From an uncultured Bacteroidota bacterium (GTDB lineage Bacteria; Bacteroidota; Bacteroidia; Bacteroidales; UBA12077): 64,000 nucleotides of DNA. The DNA is taken from contig CAJXLK010000001.1 of assembly GCA_913055635.1 (NCBI GenBank), positions 192,314 to 256,313 on the forward strand. The letters are read 5' to 3'. The position numbers and the translations under genes were made by a program. Below, one piece after another: positions 56,265-64,000 of the stretch. The notes under the pieces were generated by a model. That model ran no database searches. It was not told the origin of the DNA and saw only the letters and a program-made list of their open reading frames with translations. The first letter of the stretch is position 1, and the number at the start of each line of letters is the position of its first letter.

Positions 56265-56296
56265 ATAAGGCCAAAAAATTAAATAAAAACAACCGT

Positions 56297-59200
56297 ATGA
56301 AAACATCTCAGACCAGACTTATAATCATGCTTTGGATTTTATTGTATGCCGCAAACATGGGCCTTCAGGCTCAAGTGACGACCACTGCATTGGATCCTGG
56401 CGAATATGAGAAGCTCAAAAATATGGAGGGCGTCTATCAGAAAGGAGTCAATTACAACCCAATCATCAATGGCCATGGGACAGGACTGCGGCCTCCATCA
56501 GAAGAGGAATGGGAGGAGATCAAAAAGCGCGACCTGGTGGTGCGCACTTATAAAGGGGGTGCCGCACCTGCGAGTATTGACAATTCCCGTTTCAGATGGT
56601 TCCCGCCTGTGGGCAATCAGGATGGAGAAGGCTCCTGTGTTTCCTGGGCCTGTGGGTATTATACCAAAACCTTTCAGGAAGCCTATGAGCACAATTGGGA
56701 CCTTTCTGATTGTGAGTGGGTAGGTGGATATGACGGCCATCCTGAAGCTGCTTATCAGGACCGGATTTTTACCCCTGATTTTATTTATCATCAGGTTAAC
56801 GGAGGTCAGGACCGTGGCTCTACTTACTCTGACAACATGGACTTGCTGAAAGATATAGGATGCAGTACCTGGGAAAAAATGCCTTATGATCCCCAGGATC
56901 ATGTAACCTGGCCGGAAGAGGCAGCCTGGCGCGAGGCACCCCTTTATCGCTCCCGCGACGGATATCGCTTCATGTGGGTCGATTCGGATGCCGGGTTGGA
57001 AAACCTGAAAAATTTACTGGCCGATACCAATCTGGCCGTGATCAGTATAGATGCTTCCCTGTATAATCAGCTGACGCAGGATGATTTGTGGACTACCGAG
57101 CTCTATGAAGATCCCAGTACCAATCATGCCAACACCATTGTAGGCTATGATGACAACTACGGACCTTATACGGAAAACGGCCAGCAACGATATGGGGCAT
57201 TTAAGGTGGTCAATTCCTGGGGAACCGGGTCATGGGAAAATGTGACCGATGGTTTTTATTACATTTCTTATGAAACCATGAAACAAATTATTCAATATAT
57301 ATTCTTTTACGAAAACCTGAGGAATTATGAACCCCAAATGCTGGCGGTTTTTAATATGCAACATGATTATCGGGGAGAATGTGAAATTGGCTTTGGCATA
57401 GGGGATCCACAAAGTCCGGATGCCACTAAAGTCATGCATGGCCATTATTATTATGCCGGGGGCGATCAACCTTTCCCCGATAATGATATGACATTGGACA
57501 TTACAGAGCTCCAATCGCATCTGGATGTTGGCTCGGATGAAATATTTCAGTATGTAAGGGATACGGCCACCCCGGCCACCGGCACCCTCCAGTCTTATGA
57601 AGTGGAGATCTATGATGATTATCGGGCACAAAATGTCGATGCGGTTTACACTTCGCCGGATCCGCCGCTCCAAACGATTCCGGGAGAACAGGTATATGCC
57701 CGTATTGTTACGGAAGATCCGCCCAGTTGTTCCCTGACGGTTAAAGATTCAAAGGCTTTGCCTGGCGATCAGGTGTCGATATCGGTAGTCGCGGATTCGG
57801 GGCTTAGCAATGTGGCAATGATGGAACTTCATTTGGACTATGACCTGTCTTTGTTGACTTATCAGGACATGAACAGCCAATACCTGTCATCCTCTGATGT
57901 GCATGCCACCGATGGTCAGATTAATCTCGTGTGGATTTATTCCGATCAACCAATGGAGATTCCCGCTGGTGATACCTTGATCAACCTGAATTATACAGTG
58001 GATCAGCAGGCCAACCAGGGCGATCAGACGACCATTGATTTTGTGGGCGAAAATGTCATTGGCGATCCTGATGAGAATGAATTCCTGCTGGATCTTAACC
58101 CAGGCTTATTCACCGTTGACCAACCCAATCAACAGCCAGTGGTAGAAGATATTCCCGGTGCGACTACCATCAGAGGGGAGGATTTTTCCACCATTTCCCT
58201 GGATGATCACGTGGATGACCCCAATCATCCGGATGAAGATCTTTTATGGAGTGTGGAGGGTGAGAATAAAGTAGAGATTTCTATCGATGAACATCGAATC
58301 GTTCATACCACAGTTCAGGATCCTGACTGGACCGGTAGTGATACGGTCACTTTTACCGTTACTGATCCGGGAGGATTGAGTGATCAGGATCAGGCAGTTT
58401 TTACAGTTGAGCAAAGACCCGGAATTTATCTGAATATTCTTGATCAGCAGACTGAGGCTGCCAGTGGGATGTCTGTTCCAGTGCGGGTGGATTCCGGTTT
58501 GACCAATGTGGCTATGATGGAACTCCATATTGGCTATGATTCTTCTGTCCTTGCTTTTGAAGATATGACAAGCCAGTATTTCATAGCAGAAGACATTTAT
58601 CATTCGGGTGATCAGGTGAATTTGGTTTGGGTTTATTCGGATGATCCATTGGAGGTTCCGGCTGGAGACACCTTGATGGGTTTAAATTTTAAAGTCAGAG
58701 ATGATGTTACTGATGGTCAAACTACAAATGTGGTTTTCAACGCAGAAAATAATGCAGGCGATCCTGAAGAAAACCCATTCCGTTTGGTGCTGAGTGATGG
58801 TACAATGACCATTCATATTGATGAACCGCCTTTTGTAGATAATTCTCTGGAGGATTTGACAGTAGAAGAGGATGCTTCCCCGACACAGATCGGTTTGGGC
58901 GATGTCTTCAGCGACCCGGACGACCCCGACGGGGAAATAGTTCCCACGGTATCTTCCAATGGGAATCCGGAGCTTGTGACGGCCAACATAGAGGGCGGTG
59001 TATTAACCCTGTCATATGAGCCGGACCAGCATGGCAGTTCCGAGATCATCGTACGCGGCACGAGCAATGGCTCCTGGGTTGAGGATGCTTTCACTGTTGT
59101 GGTAGAGCCAGTCGACGACCCGCCATATGTTGCCGACAGCATTCCAAACCAAACTGTTGATGAAAATGCGCCGGATACAGAGATTGAACTACAAGGAGTT

Positions 59201-59665
59201 TTTAAAGATCCGGATAACCCCGATGAGGAAATAGAACACCGGGTTGAACAAAATAGCAACACCGATCTTGTTGAAGTATCCATCGATTCGGACAGAACAT
59301 TGATATTGTCCTATAAAGCGAATCAACATGGACAAGCGAAGATTGTGATACTTGGAAGTTCAAACGGGAACGATGTAAAAGATACTTTTAAGGTTCAGGT
59401 GAAAGAACTGACTGCTATAAATATTGTAGATGAAAAAAACATACTTGTTTTTCCCAATCCTGTTCAGTCCACTTTAACCATTTCGGGAAAACTGTCAGGT
59501 ATGACCATTGAATTTCTAAATCTGGAAGGGAAAGTTTTAATGAAGGATCAACCCGTCAACACGGTCCGAAAGCAGTACTTTTTGGATTCGTGGCCAGGAG
59601 GAATATATATGGTTAAATTTCAATATAAAGGCCATCATCAGGTCATCCGGTTGATGAAGGAATGA
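56297..59665 (+). CDS. T9SS papain-like cysteine peptidase with two cohesin-like modules
   Basis: A 1122-residue secreted peptidase. Signal peptide RLIIMLWILLYAANMGLQAQ. The C1A-type catalytic domain spans about 85-345: Q-to-C block GNQDGEGSCVSWACGYYTK (nucleophile C114), H277 in STNHANTIVGYDD and N306 in FKVVNSWGTGSW. Next come two cohesin-like modules at about 477-605 and 708-838, each with NVAMMELH...YDLSLL-type strands, separated by a cadherin-like domain (612-705). Two further beta repeats lie at 845-938 and 943-1035 (NQTVDENAPDTEIELQGVF) and a T9SS C-terminal domain at 1040-1122 (NILVFPNPVQSTLTISG). ATG at 56297 gives a normal signal peptide; ATG at 56207 lies inside hairpin B and is less likely. 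Confidence 0.88.
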   Translation: MKTSQTRLIIMLWILLYAANMGLQAQVTTTALDPGEYEKLKNMEGVYQKGVNYNPIINGHGTGLRPPSEEEWEEIKKRDLVVRTYKGGAAPASIDNSRFRWFPPVGNQDGEGSCVSWACGYYTKTFQEAYEHNWDLSDCEWVGGYDGHPEAAYQDRIFTPDFIYHQVNGGQDRGSTYSDNMDLLKDIGCSTWEKMPYDPQDHVTWPEEAAWREAPLYRSRDGYRFMWVDSDAGLENLKNLLADTNLAVISIDASLYNQLTQDDLWTTELYEDPSTNHANTIVGYDDNYGPYTENGQQRYGAFKVVNSWGTGSWENVTDGFYYISYETMKQIIQYIFFYENLRNYEPQMLAVFNMQHDYRGECEIGFGIGDPQSPDATKVMHGHYYYAGGDQPFPDNDMTLDITELQSHLDVGSDEIFQYVRDTATPATGTLQSYEVEIYDDYRAQNVDAVYTSPDPPLQTIPGEQVYARIVTEDPPSCSLTVKDSKALPGDQVSISVVADSGLSNVAMMELHLDYDLSLLTYQDMNSQYLSSSDVHATDGQINLVWIYSDQPMEIPAGDTLINLNYTVDQQANQGDQTTIDFVGENVIGDPDENEFLLDLNPGLFTVDQPNQQPVVEDIPGATTIRGEDFSTISLDDHVDDPNHPDEDLLWSVEGENKVEISIDEHRIVHTTVQDPDWTGSDTVTFTVTDPGGLSDQDQAVFTVEQRPGIYLNILDQQTEAASGMSVPVRVDSGLTNVAMMELHIGYDSSVLAFEDMTSQYFIAEDIYHSGDQVNLVWVYSDDPLEVPAGDTLMGLNFKVRDDVTDGQTTNVVFNAENNAGDPEENPFRLVLSDGTMTIHIDEPPFVDNSLEDLTVEEDASPTQIGLGDVFSDPDDPDGEIVPTVSSNGNPELVTANIEGGVLTLSYEPDQHGSSEIIVRGTSNGSWVEDAFTVVVEPVDDPPYVADSIPNQTVDENAPDTEIELQGVFKDPDNPDEEIEHRVEQNSNTDLVEVSIDSDRTLILSYKANQHGQAKIVILGSSNGNDVKDTFKVQVKELTAINIVDEKNILVFPNPVQSTLTISGKLSGMTIEFLNLEGKVLMKDQPVNTVRKQYFLDSWPGGIYMVKFQYKGHHQVIRLMKE

Positions 59666-59733
59666 TTTGAACCTGGGTTTGATGGATTCTGCTGATCCAA
59701 TTGAACCTCGTTATTCTTTTTAATACACATCCT

Positions 59734-59773
59734 GTCACCCTGTTTTATGCCACAAACGGGGTGACGTTTTTTT
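59734..59773 (+). terminator. rho-independent terminator after the cysteine peptidase gene
   Basis: GTCACCCTGTTT pairs with AAACGGGGTGAC (one T-G wobble) around an 8-nt loop, followed by G and T7 at 59767-59773. Confidence 0.85.
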
Positions 59774-59865
59774 CGGAGCTTTTTCCATGCCGGTGATTGA
59801 AGCTGGTCACTCCTGTTTGAAATGGCGTTGAAAGGAGTATTAAATTAGGGTAAAGCATGAAAAAA

Positions 59866-59904
59866 CCATCAAAACCGGCATCTGAGATCTGCCGGCTTTG
59901 ATGG
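59866..59904 (-). terminator. rho-independent terminator after the TM2 gene
   Basis: CCATCAAAACCGGCA pairs with TGCCGGCTTTGATGG (one mismatch), loop of nine. Reading leftwards it is followed by six T (59860-59865 as A), as needed for the minus-strand TM2 gene. Confidence 0.8.
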
Positions 59905-59949
59905 TCGTTATTTGGATCAAATGGCCCCAGAAAAGGGGATGGATGCGAT

Positions 59950-60153
59950 TTATGCCCGTGCGAATCCGTATCTTTCATTATACCTGTCGACCATACCCCC
60001 CAGGATGAACAAATCCACAATCCAACCAATCAGGAAGAGCTGACCGGTTAACAGATAAAGGATGCCCGTGCCGACTTTGCCCAGGTAAAAACGGTGAATC
60101 GATAAACCGCCAAGGAAGAACCATAAAAGATAAGCTACTGTTTTAGATTTCAT
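59950..60153 (-). CDS. TM2-domain membrane protein
   Basis: A 67-residue protein: AYLLWFFLGGLSIHRFYLGK then GILYLLTGQLFLIGWIVDLF. This is the two-helix TM2 domain with its GxxxxHRFYLG motif. The C-terminal tail faces the cytoplasm. The function of bacterial TM2 proteins is unknown. ATG at 60153. Confidence 0.9.
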   Translation of the reverse strand: MKSKTVAYLLWFFLGGLSIHRFYLGKVGTGILYLLTGQLFLIGWIVDLFILGGMVDRYNERYGFARA

Positions 60154-60300
60154 AAACTTTTAAATTTAGGGTTGTCTACAAGGCTCAAAATAGACAGGTT
60201 TGACATATCATCTGAGTTGAACCTTTTTATTGATAAGCAGTGAAATCGTTCCAGAATCTTAATTTCTTTACGCATATATGGGTAAAATGGTTGCCCTCAA

Positions 60301-60642
60301 TCACTTTTTTCGGACGATCACTTCCCGGGGGCGCGATTGGGAGCCTGCAATAGCCCCACCAACCATGCCCTCTATGCCCCATAAAATGAATATGACTACT
60401 CCTAGGGACTCTATGATCCGACCGAAGATGCCGCCCAAGGCACCTCCTAATAAAAAAATGCCCCCTCCGGCGATCAGGGCCATAATCAAACCAGCCAGGG
60501 CTCCATGACCGGCCCCTTTTCCTGCAATATTACCGGCAATTAAACCCCCGAAAAGGGCTGCTGCGAAATGAACCACTGGAATAAATCCAAATATCACCGT
60601 TATGACGATGCCCGCTAGGGCACCTCCGACAATTCGTGCCAT
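60301..60642 (-). CDS. small glycine-rich membrane protein (DUF5518-like)
   Basis: A 113-residue protein with about four hydrophobic glycine-rich helices (VGGALAGIVITVIFGFIPVV, AALFGGLIAGNIAGKGAGHG, GLIMALIAGGGIFLLGGALG) resembling DUF5518 proteins. The basic C-terminus (SRPREVIVRKK) should lie inside. The role is unknown. It starts at ATG 60642, upstream of TM2 on the same strand, 147 bp away. Confidence 0.65.
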   Translation of the reverse strand: MARIVGGALAGIVITVIFGFIPVVHFAAALFGGLIAGNIAGKGAGHGALAGLIMALIAGGGIFLLGGALGGIFGRIIESLGVVIFILWGIEGMVGGAIAGSQSRPREVIVRKK

Positions 60643-60858
60643 AATCAGTTGGTTTGATTGTTGAAGCCCGGATGTTTTTCATCTCTGTGATTTGAAGTTA
60701 TCCTGTTCATCCGGTCAATGTTTTTATGAATTTGGATAAAAGTATTGATGGCAGCTGTTTTTTACAATACTTATTTGTCAGTATTTTTTTCTCACTACAC
60801 TGATTTGTAAACGCTCAAAAAGCCTGTTCACAGCAATAAATCTCCCCGCTTCAATTTA

Positions 60859-60873
60859 CCCCGCTTAGCGGGG
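60859..60873. repeat. dispersed palindrome CCCCGCTTAGCGGGG
   Basis: A perfect 15-bp palindrome (one central base), the same core as in the 27.1-kb tandem cluster, standing alone in an intergenic region. Confidence 0.75.
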
Positions 60874-61016
60874 GCAGTTCCGAGCTCATGGTAAAAAATT
60901 GAAATATAAGAAAATGATGAATGGGCTGTTTCGCCACTGGCAGGTGTTATGGCCATAAAATCCTTCCAGCGTTAATGATTATTGGTTAAACCATCATAAA
61001 ATCGCCGAGCGTTTCG

Positions 61017-61024
61017 TAATTTTG
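61017..61024 (+). promoter_or_regulatory. promoter -7 element of the DUF4168-like gene
   Basis: TAATTTTG matches TAnnTTTG and ends 29 bp before ATG at 61054. The -33 TTG is not at the standard distance. Confidence 0.45.
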
Positions 61025-61053
61025 TACCAAGTAAAATATAAAAAAACAGGAAT

Positions 61054-61614
61054 ATGAGGTTAACAATTTTAGGAAGCGTTCTTATTGGTGCCATGCTGTT
61101 GGTAGGATGTCAGAATGGAAGTGACAAGAAAGAAGAAGGCAGCAGTGAGCAGACAACGACCCAGCAGGAATCATCGGGCCAGCAGCAACTACCTGGTCAG
61201 ATGCAGCAGACCCAGAACATTGATGTAAGTGACCAGGAGGTCCAAAAATTTGTGGAGGCTGCCATGAAACTTCAGGCCCTGAACCGGCAGATGCAGCAGG
61301 AAGTTGGCAAAGCCGTTCAGGAAGAGGGTATGAAGCAGAAACGTTTCAATGAGATCCATCGTTCTCAGCAGACCCAGCAAGGGGGCAAAGCCAACGCCAC
61401 CGACAAAGAGATGAAGCAATACCGCAATATCCTGGAGAAGCTAAAAACGGTACAATCAGGAGCCCAGGAGGATATGCGCAAGGCTGTAAAAGATGTGGGC
61501 CTGTCTATGCAACGGTATCAACAGATTGCCAAAGCCGCCCAGCAGGATTCAACGTTGATGAAAAAGATTCAACAGGCGATGAGAAGCCAGATGGGTGGTC
61601 AAATGGGACGTTAA
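61054..61614 (+). CDS. DUF4168-like lipoprotein
   Basis: A 186-residue lipoprotein (LTILGSVLIGAMLLVGC, Cys19). A Gln/Ser/Thr-rich linker precedes two related helical segments, VSDQEVQKFVEAAMKLQALN and ATDKEMKQYRNILEKLKTVQ, each followed by a stretch like KRFNEIHRSQQ or QRYQQIAKAAQQ. That repeat is the DUF4168 pattern. Likely periplasmic. Function unknown. Confidence 0.8.
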   Translation: MRLTILGSVLIGAMLLVGCQNGSDKKEEGSSEQTTTQQESSGQQQLPGQMQQTQNIDVSDQEVQKFVEAAMKLQALNRQMQQEVGKAVQEEGMKQKRFNEIHRSQQTQQGGKANATDKEMKQYRNILEKLKTVQSGAQEDMRKAVKDVGLSMQRYQQIAKAAQQDSTLMKKIQQAMRSQMGGQMGR

Positions 61615-61671
61615 GGCATACCTTTAAGCCGGAACCACCTGCCAAATCTGCAAAAAAGAAACAGACCGCAA

Positions 61672-61717
61672 AAAACAACCGCTTCAGCAGGTCAATCCCT
61701 GGTGAAGCGGTTGTTTT
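61672..61717 (+). terminator. rho-independent terminator after the DUF4168-like gene
   Basis: AAAACAACCGCTTCA pairs perfectly with TGAAGCGGTTGTTTT, with an inner CAGG/CCTG stem and loop TCAATC. Its A/T flanks let it serve the convergent DUF996 gene too. Confidence 0.88.
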
Positions 61718-61756
61718 GTTTTATGAGATGATCCTACCGGCGATTTATATATCCAC

Positions 61757-62323
61757 TCATGGGGTCATTTTTTCGTTTTCGGTTGGGATGGAGAAGTAAG
61801 CTATGATGTGTAGTATCCATGCTGCTAGAATAACCAATGCTCCAATGAAGATGACCATGGCAATGGCCCCGATGAAATAAAGCAGCCCGGCGGTTTTGAA
61901 CAGATTGATGCCCGTTTCTGTAGCGAGCGATGAAAGGGCTTTATACAGAAAATAAAAGCCAACGATTAGCCCGGCAAGAATGATCACGCCCCCGGCAATG
62001 GCCATGCTGCTTTGAAGAATAAGTGCTGTGATTTCTTCAATTTCATCAAATTCTACATCTTCCCCGGCAAAAACAAGGAGAGCCGCTACCACGGCAACCC
62101 CAATCATAGCACCCCCAATGAGGTTGGACCCGACCGGTACAAGGGTCCCGGTTAGGGCGTTATTAAAAATATCATTTTTTTCATACACTTTGGCAAAGTA
62201 GTAATGGGAAATCACCAGCAGAGCCAATGCGGCCAGTCCGGCCAGAGACCCAAGAAAAGGGATGATTGAAGCGATCGGCAACAAAACGCCGATGCGGCCA
62301 AGGGTTATCGCTTGTTTTTTCAT
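61757..62323 (-). CDS. DUF996-type membrane protein
   Basis: A 188-residue inner-membrane protein with about five spans: IGVLLPIASIIPFLGSLAGL, ALLVISHYYFAKVYE, the stretch at 64-85, VIILAGLIVGFYFLYKALSS, and a C-terminal span. KVYEKNDIFNNALTGTL is typical of DUF996. Function unknown. ATG at 62323. No operon partner. Confidence 0.75.
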   Translation of the reverse strand: MKKQAITLGRIGVLLPIASIIPFLGSLAGLAALALLVISHYYFAKVYEKNDIFNNALTGTLVPVGSNLIGGAMIGVAVVAALLVFAGEDVEFDEIEEITALILQSSMAIAGGVIILAGLIVGFYFLYKALSSLATETGINLFKTAGLLYFIGAIAMVIFIGALVILAAWILHIIAYFSIPTENEKMTP

Positions 62324-62506
62324 AGTAGGATGGATTTAAGGTGAGCAATATTCAAGAAAATAAAAATTTCGCTGAAAAACAAGGATGTAGACCTTCTATT
62401 TCTGGAAACCAAGTGTTCAATGACAGAAACCAGATAAAGAATTACCCGGAATCATGTCCCAAAATATGGTATAGATATTCAAAAAGAGGGTTGATGGGGG
62501 TGCATT

Positions 62507-62536
62507 AAAGCCTGAATCGAGTATATTCAGGCCTTT
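62507..62536. repeat. imperfect hairpin between DUF996 and SMP-30 genes
   Basis: AAAG-CCTGAAT pairs with ATTCAGG-CCTTT with a one-base bulge and loop CGAGTAT. On the minus strand it lies just past the SMP-30 stop and could end that transcript, but no good T-run follows. Confidence 0.4.
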
Positions 62537-62585
62537 CAGTTTTTTCTGGTATAATCAAGCTTAGACAGTTAACGGATGCCATTGA

Positions 62586-63488
62586 CTAATAGTTGATATG
62601 GCCTTTATGGATCATTTTAAGCTGGTAGACGGCATCGGGGGCTGTCATGAACAGGGTTTTCCGGTCTTTTCCACCCCAGGCCAGGTTCGTAATACGCGGG
62701 GTATCCATTTGGCGAATGAGTTTGCCGGAAGGAGCAAAAATCCATAATCCGCCGGGGCCGGTTGAATAGAGATTGCCCTGGGAGTCTACCTTCATCCCGT
62801 CGGCACTGCCGGGTTCGTCAGAGTCCATGGTGGCAAAGAGTTGACCGTTTGCAAGGCTGCCATCTTTTTGGACTTCAAATACCCGGATGTGGTTGTGTTT
62901 GCTGTCATTGACATACAATTTTTTTTCATCGGGGGAAAAAGCAATGCCATTGGGCAGGTCAAAATCTTCGACCAGCAATTCAAGGCCTTTTTCCCGGCTG
63001 TAGCGATATACTCCTTTGATCTTCATTTCCTGTTCTTCTTTGGATACGCCAAAAGTGGGATCGGTAAAATAGATGGACCCGTCGGATCTAACGACCAGGT
63101 CATTGGGGCTGTTCAATCTTTTGCCCTGGTAGGAATCTGCCAGCACTTCAATCTCATTGTTGCGATTTACCCGAGCCAGGGCGCCATCGTGCTGGGCCAG
63201 TAACAGGCGATTTTCCCTATCCAGGGCAAGCCCGTTGGAATGGCCGCTGGGTTGTATAAATTTTTCCGCCCCGGAATCCGGCCTCCATTTGTAAATGGTA
63301 TTGGCCGGGATGTCACTGAACAATAGGAACCCGGAAGGATGCCAAACAGGGCCTTCGGTGAATTTGTGGCCGGAAGTGATTTGCTCGGGCACGGCATTTT
63401 CCCGGACCATTTGTTGGGCGGTAGCCGTCCAGACCGTAGCCAGAATCAGTGCAAAAAGGGTGGTCATTGTTTTGATCGGTGTCTTCAT
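62586..63488 (-). CDS. SMP-30/gluconolactonase/LRE-family protein
   Basis: A 300-residue exported beta-propeller. Signal peptide TMTTLFALILATVWTATAQ. Propeller motifs are TEGPVWHPSGFLLFSDIPAN (metal-binding glutamate), GLALDRENRLLLAQHD, RLNSPNDLVVRSDGSIYFTD (asparagine/aspartate ligands) and GSADGMKVDSQGNLYSTGPG. The likely activity is calcium-dependent lactone hydrolysis in the periplasm. AGGAGG stands 6 bp before ATG 63488, fixing the start there; a GTG nine codons upstream (63515) is rejected. Confidence 0.9.
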   Translation of the reverse strand: MKTPIKTMTTLFALILATVWTATAQQMVRENAVPEQITSGHKFTEGPVWHPSGFLLFSDIPANTIYKWRPDSGAEKFIQPSGHSNGLALDRENRLLLAQHDGALARVNRNNEIEVLADSYQGKRLNSPNDLVVRSDGSIYFTDPTFGVSKEEQEMKIKGVYRYSREKGLELLVEDFDLPNGIAFSPDEKKLYVNDSKHNHIRVFEVQKDGSLANGQLFATMDSDEPGSADGMKVDSQGNLYSTGPGGLWIFAPSGKLIRQMDTPRITNLAWGGKDRKTLFMTAPDAVYQLKMIHKGHINY

Positions 63489-64000
63489 AGCAACCTCCTG
63501 TTTGTTGTTTGTCACATGATCACAACGTTTCAGTACCGGTATTGTTCAAAGGCCTTGTTCACACTGACTAAATTTACTACTTTCGCCGGCTCAGTTTGCT
63601 GGCAGGCTGGGGTAGGTAGAAATTTGTTATTGGGCTGATTGATAATGGATTGGCTTTTCTCTGCATTTATCGCTCAGCGAACGAACCAGCTATATCAGAT
63701 TTTGCCGGCCTGTATCGAACAGATGAAACAGCTATAAGTCAATCATGAAATCTAAATGGTGGGGGTAGCATTCAAATTATTCTTCAACCCGGGGCGTCAA
63801 TCAAATGGAAAGCGGTAAATAGAAATGTCCAAGCCGGGAAGAATGAAGCAAGCGATTGTTTAATTTATTAATCAAAGCGCATTTCCAGTGAAACCTGCAT
63901 GCAAGGACTTACACAACAAGGATATGGATATAGATGCGGGTTCCATAATGATTGACCAGATAATGTCTGTTTTAAGATTCAGACCATATTGAGTTACAAA
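63489..64000. other. right-edge intergenic region with hairpin copy C
   Basis: About 512 bp with no supported gene. The only structure is a copy of the dispersed hairpin repeat at 63890-63944, which sits upstream of whatever gene follows the window. Confidence 0.5.
63890..63944. repeat. dispersed hairpin repeat, copy C
   Basis: GAAACCTGCAT pairs with ATGCGGGTTCC with the same mismatch and wobble as copy A. The first 33 nt equal copy A. The right arm is one base closer, shifting any reading frame, so the DNA or RNA stem rather than a peptide seems conserved. Confidence 0.85.

Larger units (their letters stand above)
55898..56296. other. intergenic region holding three hairpin elements
   Basis: A 399-bp spacer between the two T9SS cargo genes. 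It holds one 77-bp inverted repeat (55968-56044) and two members of another hairpin family (56072-56127, 56209-56264), listed separately. The second hairpin of the second family lies just before the peptidase ATG at 56297 and includes the alternative ATG at 56207. No clear terminator follows the first gene. Confidence 0.6.
60643..61053. other. divergent intergenic region
   Basis: About 411 bp. It holds one copy of the palindrome CCCCGCTTAGCGGGG (60859-60873) and a -7 element for the downstream lipoprotein gene. The left third is AT-rich with T-runs. No gene is seen. Confidence 0.45.

Noticed and set aside
56207..56296. Upstream ATG as start of the cysteine peptidase
   Set aside because: The added 30 residues fall within hairpin copy B and precede a normal signal peptide starting at 56297.

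Overview
The window is chromosomal DNA from a member of the phylum Bacteroidota, most like the Bacteroidales/Marinilabiliales. The evidence is two proteins with C-terminal type IX secretion (T9SS) sorting domains, a TonB receptor/DUF4249/MG2 operon, a DUF5916 outer-membrane protein, a BT_3928-family gene near tpiA, and promoter elements of the Bacteroidota type (TTG, 19 bp, TAnnTTTG). Most genes have no Shine-Dalgarno sequence. There is one tRNA gene. I see no rRNA, CRISPR array, phage or insertion sequence.

Layout. Positions 1-13,300 carry mostly housekeeping and envelope genes: a truncated MORN-type lipoprotein, kynureninase, Hsp20, trmD, a REC-PAS-adenylate cyclase, cytidine deaminase, a LysM glucosaminidase lipoprotein, fmt, a DUF4405 membrane protein, ribBA, an LptF/LptG permease with a very long periplasmic insert, and a START-like protein. 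tRNA-Met(CAT) and a strong terminator lie at 13.5-13.65 kb. Positions 13,735-22,389 (minus strand) hold a 1505-residue exported protein of unknown function, then prmA, tpiA, a lone OppB-type permease and a BT_3928-family protein. Positions 22,745-34,044 hold prfC, a DUF5916 protein, a tandem palindromic repeat cluster, murB, a nitroreductase, a small SRPBCC protein, an S28/S37-type lipoprotein peptidase, mscS, a LOG-family protein and a STAS-like protein.

Positions 34,224-38,949 form a putative signalling group: an exported OmpL47-like repeat protein, a YfiR/DUF4154 protein and an orphan TPR histidine kinase. Positions 39,232-46,777 (minus strand) are an outer-membrane operon (small exported protein, STN-type TonB receptor, DUF4249 lipoprotein, MG2/plug-like protein) followed by arfB. 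A MacB/FtsX-type permease, a PAS-LuxR regulator and an alpha/beta hydrolase follow.

The accessory region is 51.6-59.7 kb. A 1422-residue T9SS cargo protein carries FG-GAP repeats, a dockerin-like pair and a cohesin-like module. Next to it is a 1122-residue T9SS papain-like peptidase with two cohesin-like modules. The first protein has domains split by other domains and no signal peptide. The spacer between the two genes holds three hairpin elements, and a further copy lies at the right edge of the window. The remainder holds small membrane proteins (TM2, DUF5518-like, DUF996), a DUF4168-like lipoprotein and an SMP-30/gluconolactonase-like protein.

The best candidate for an undescribed system is the 51.6-56.3 kb locus: two surface-exported proteins that could interact through dockerin/cohesin-like modules, mosaic interleaved domains, and a clustered hairpin repeat. 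The functions of the giant 13.7-18.3 kb protein and of the YfiR/OmpL47/kinase group are also open.
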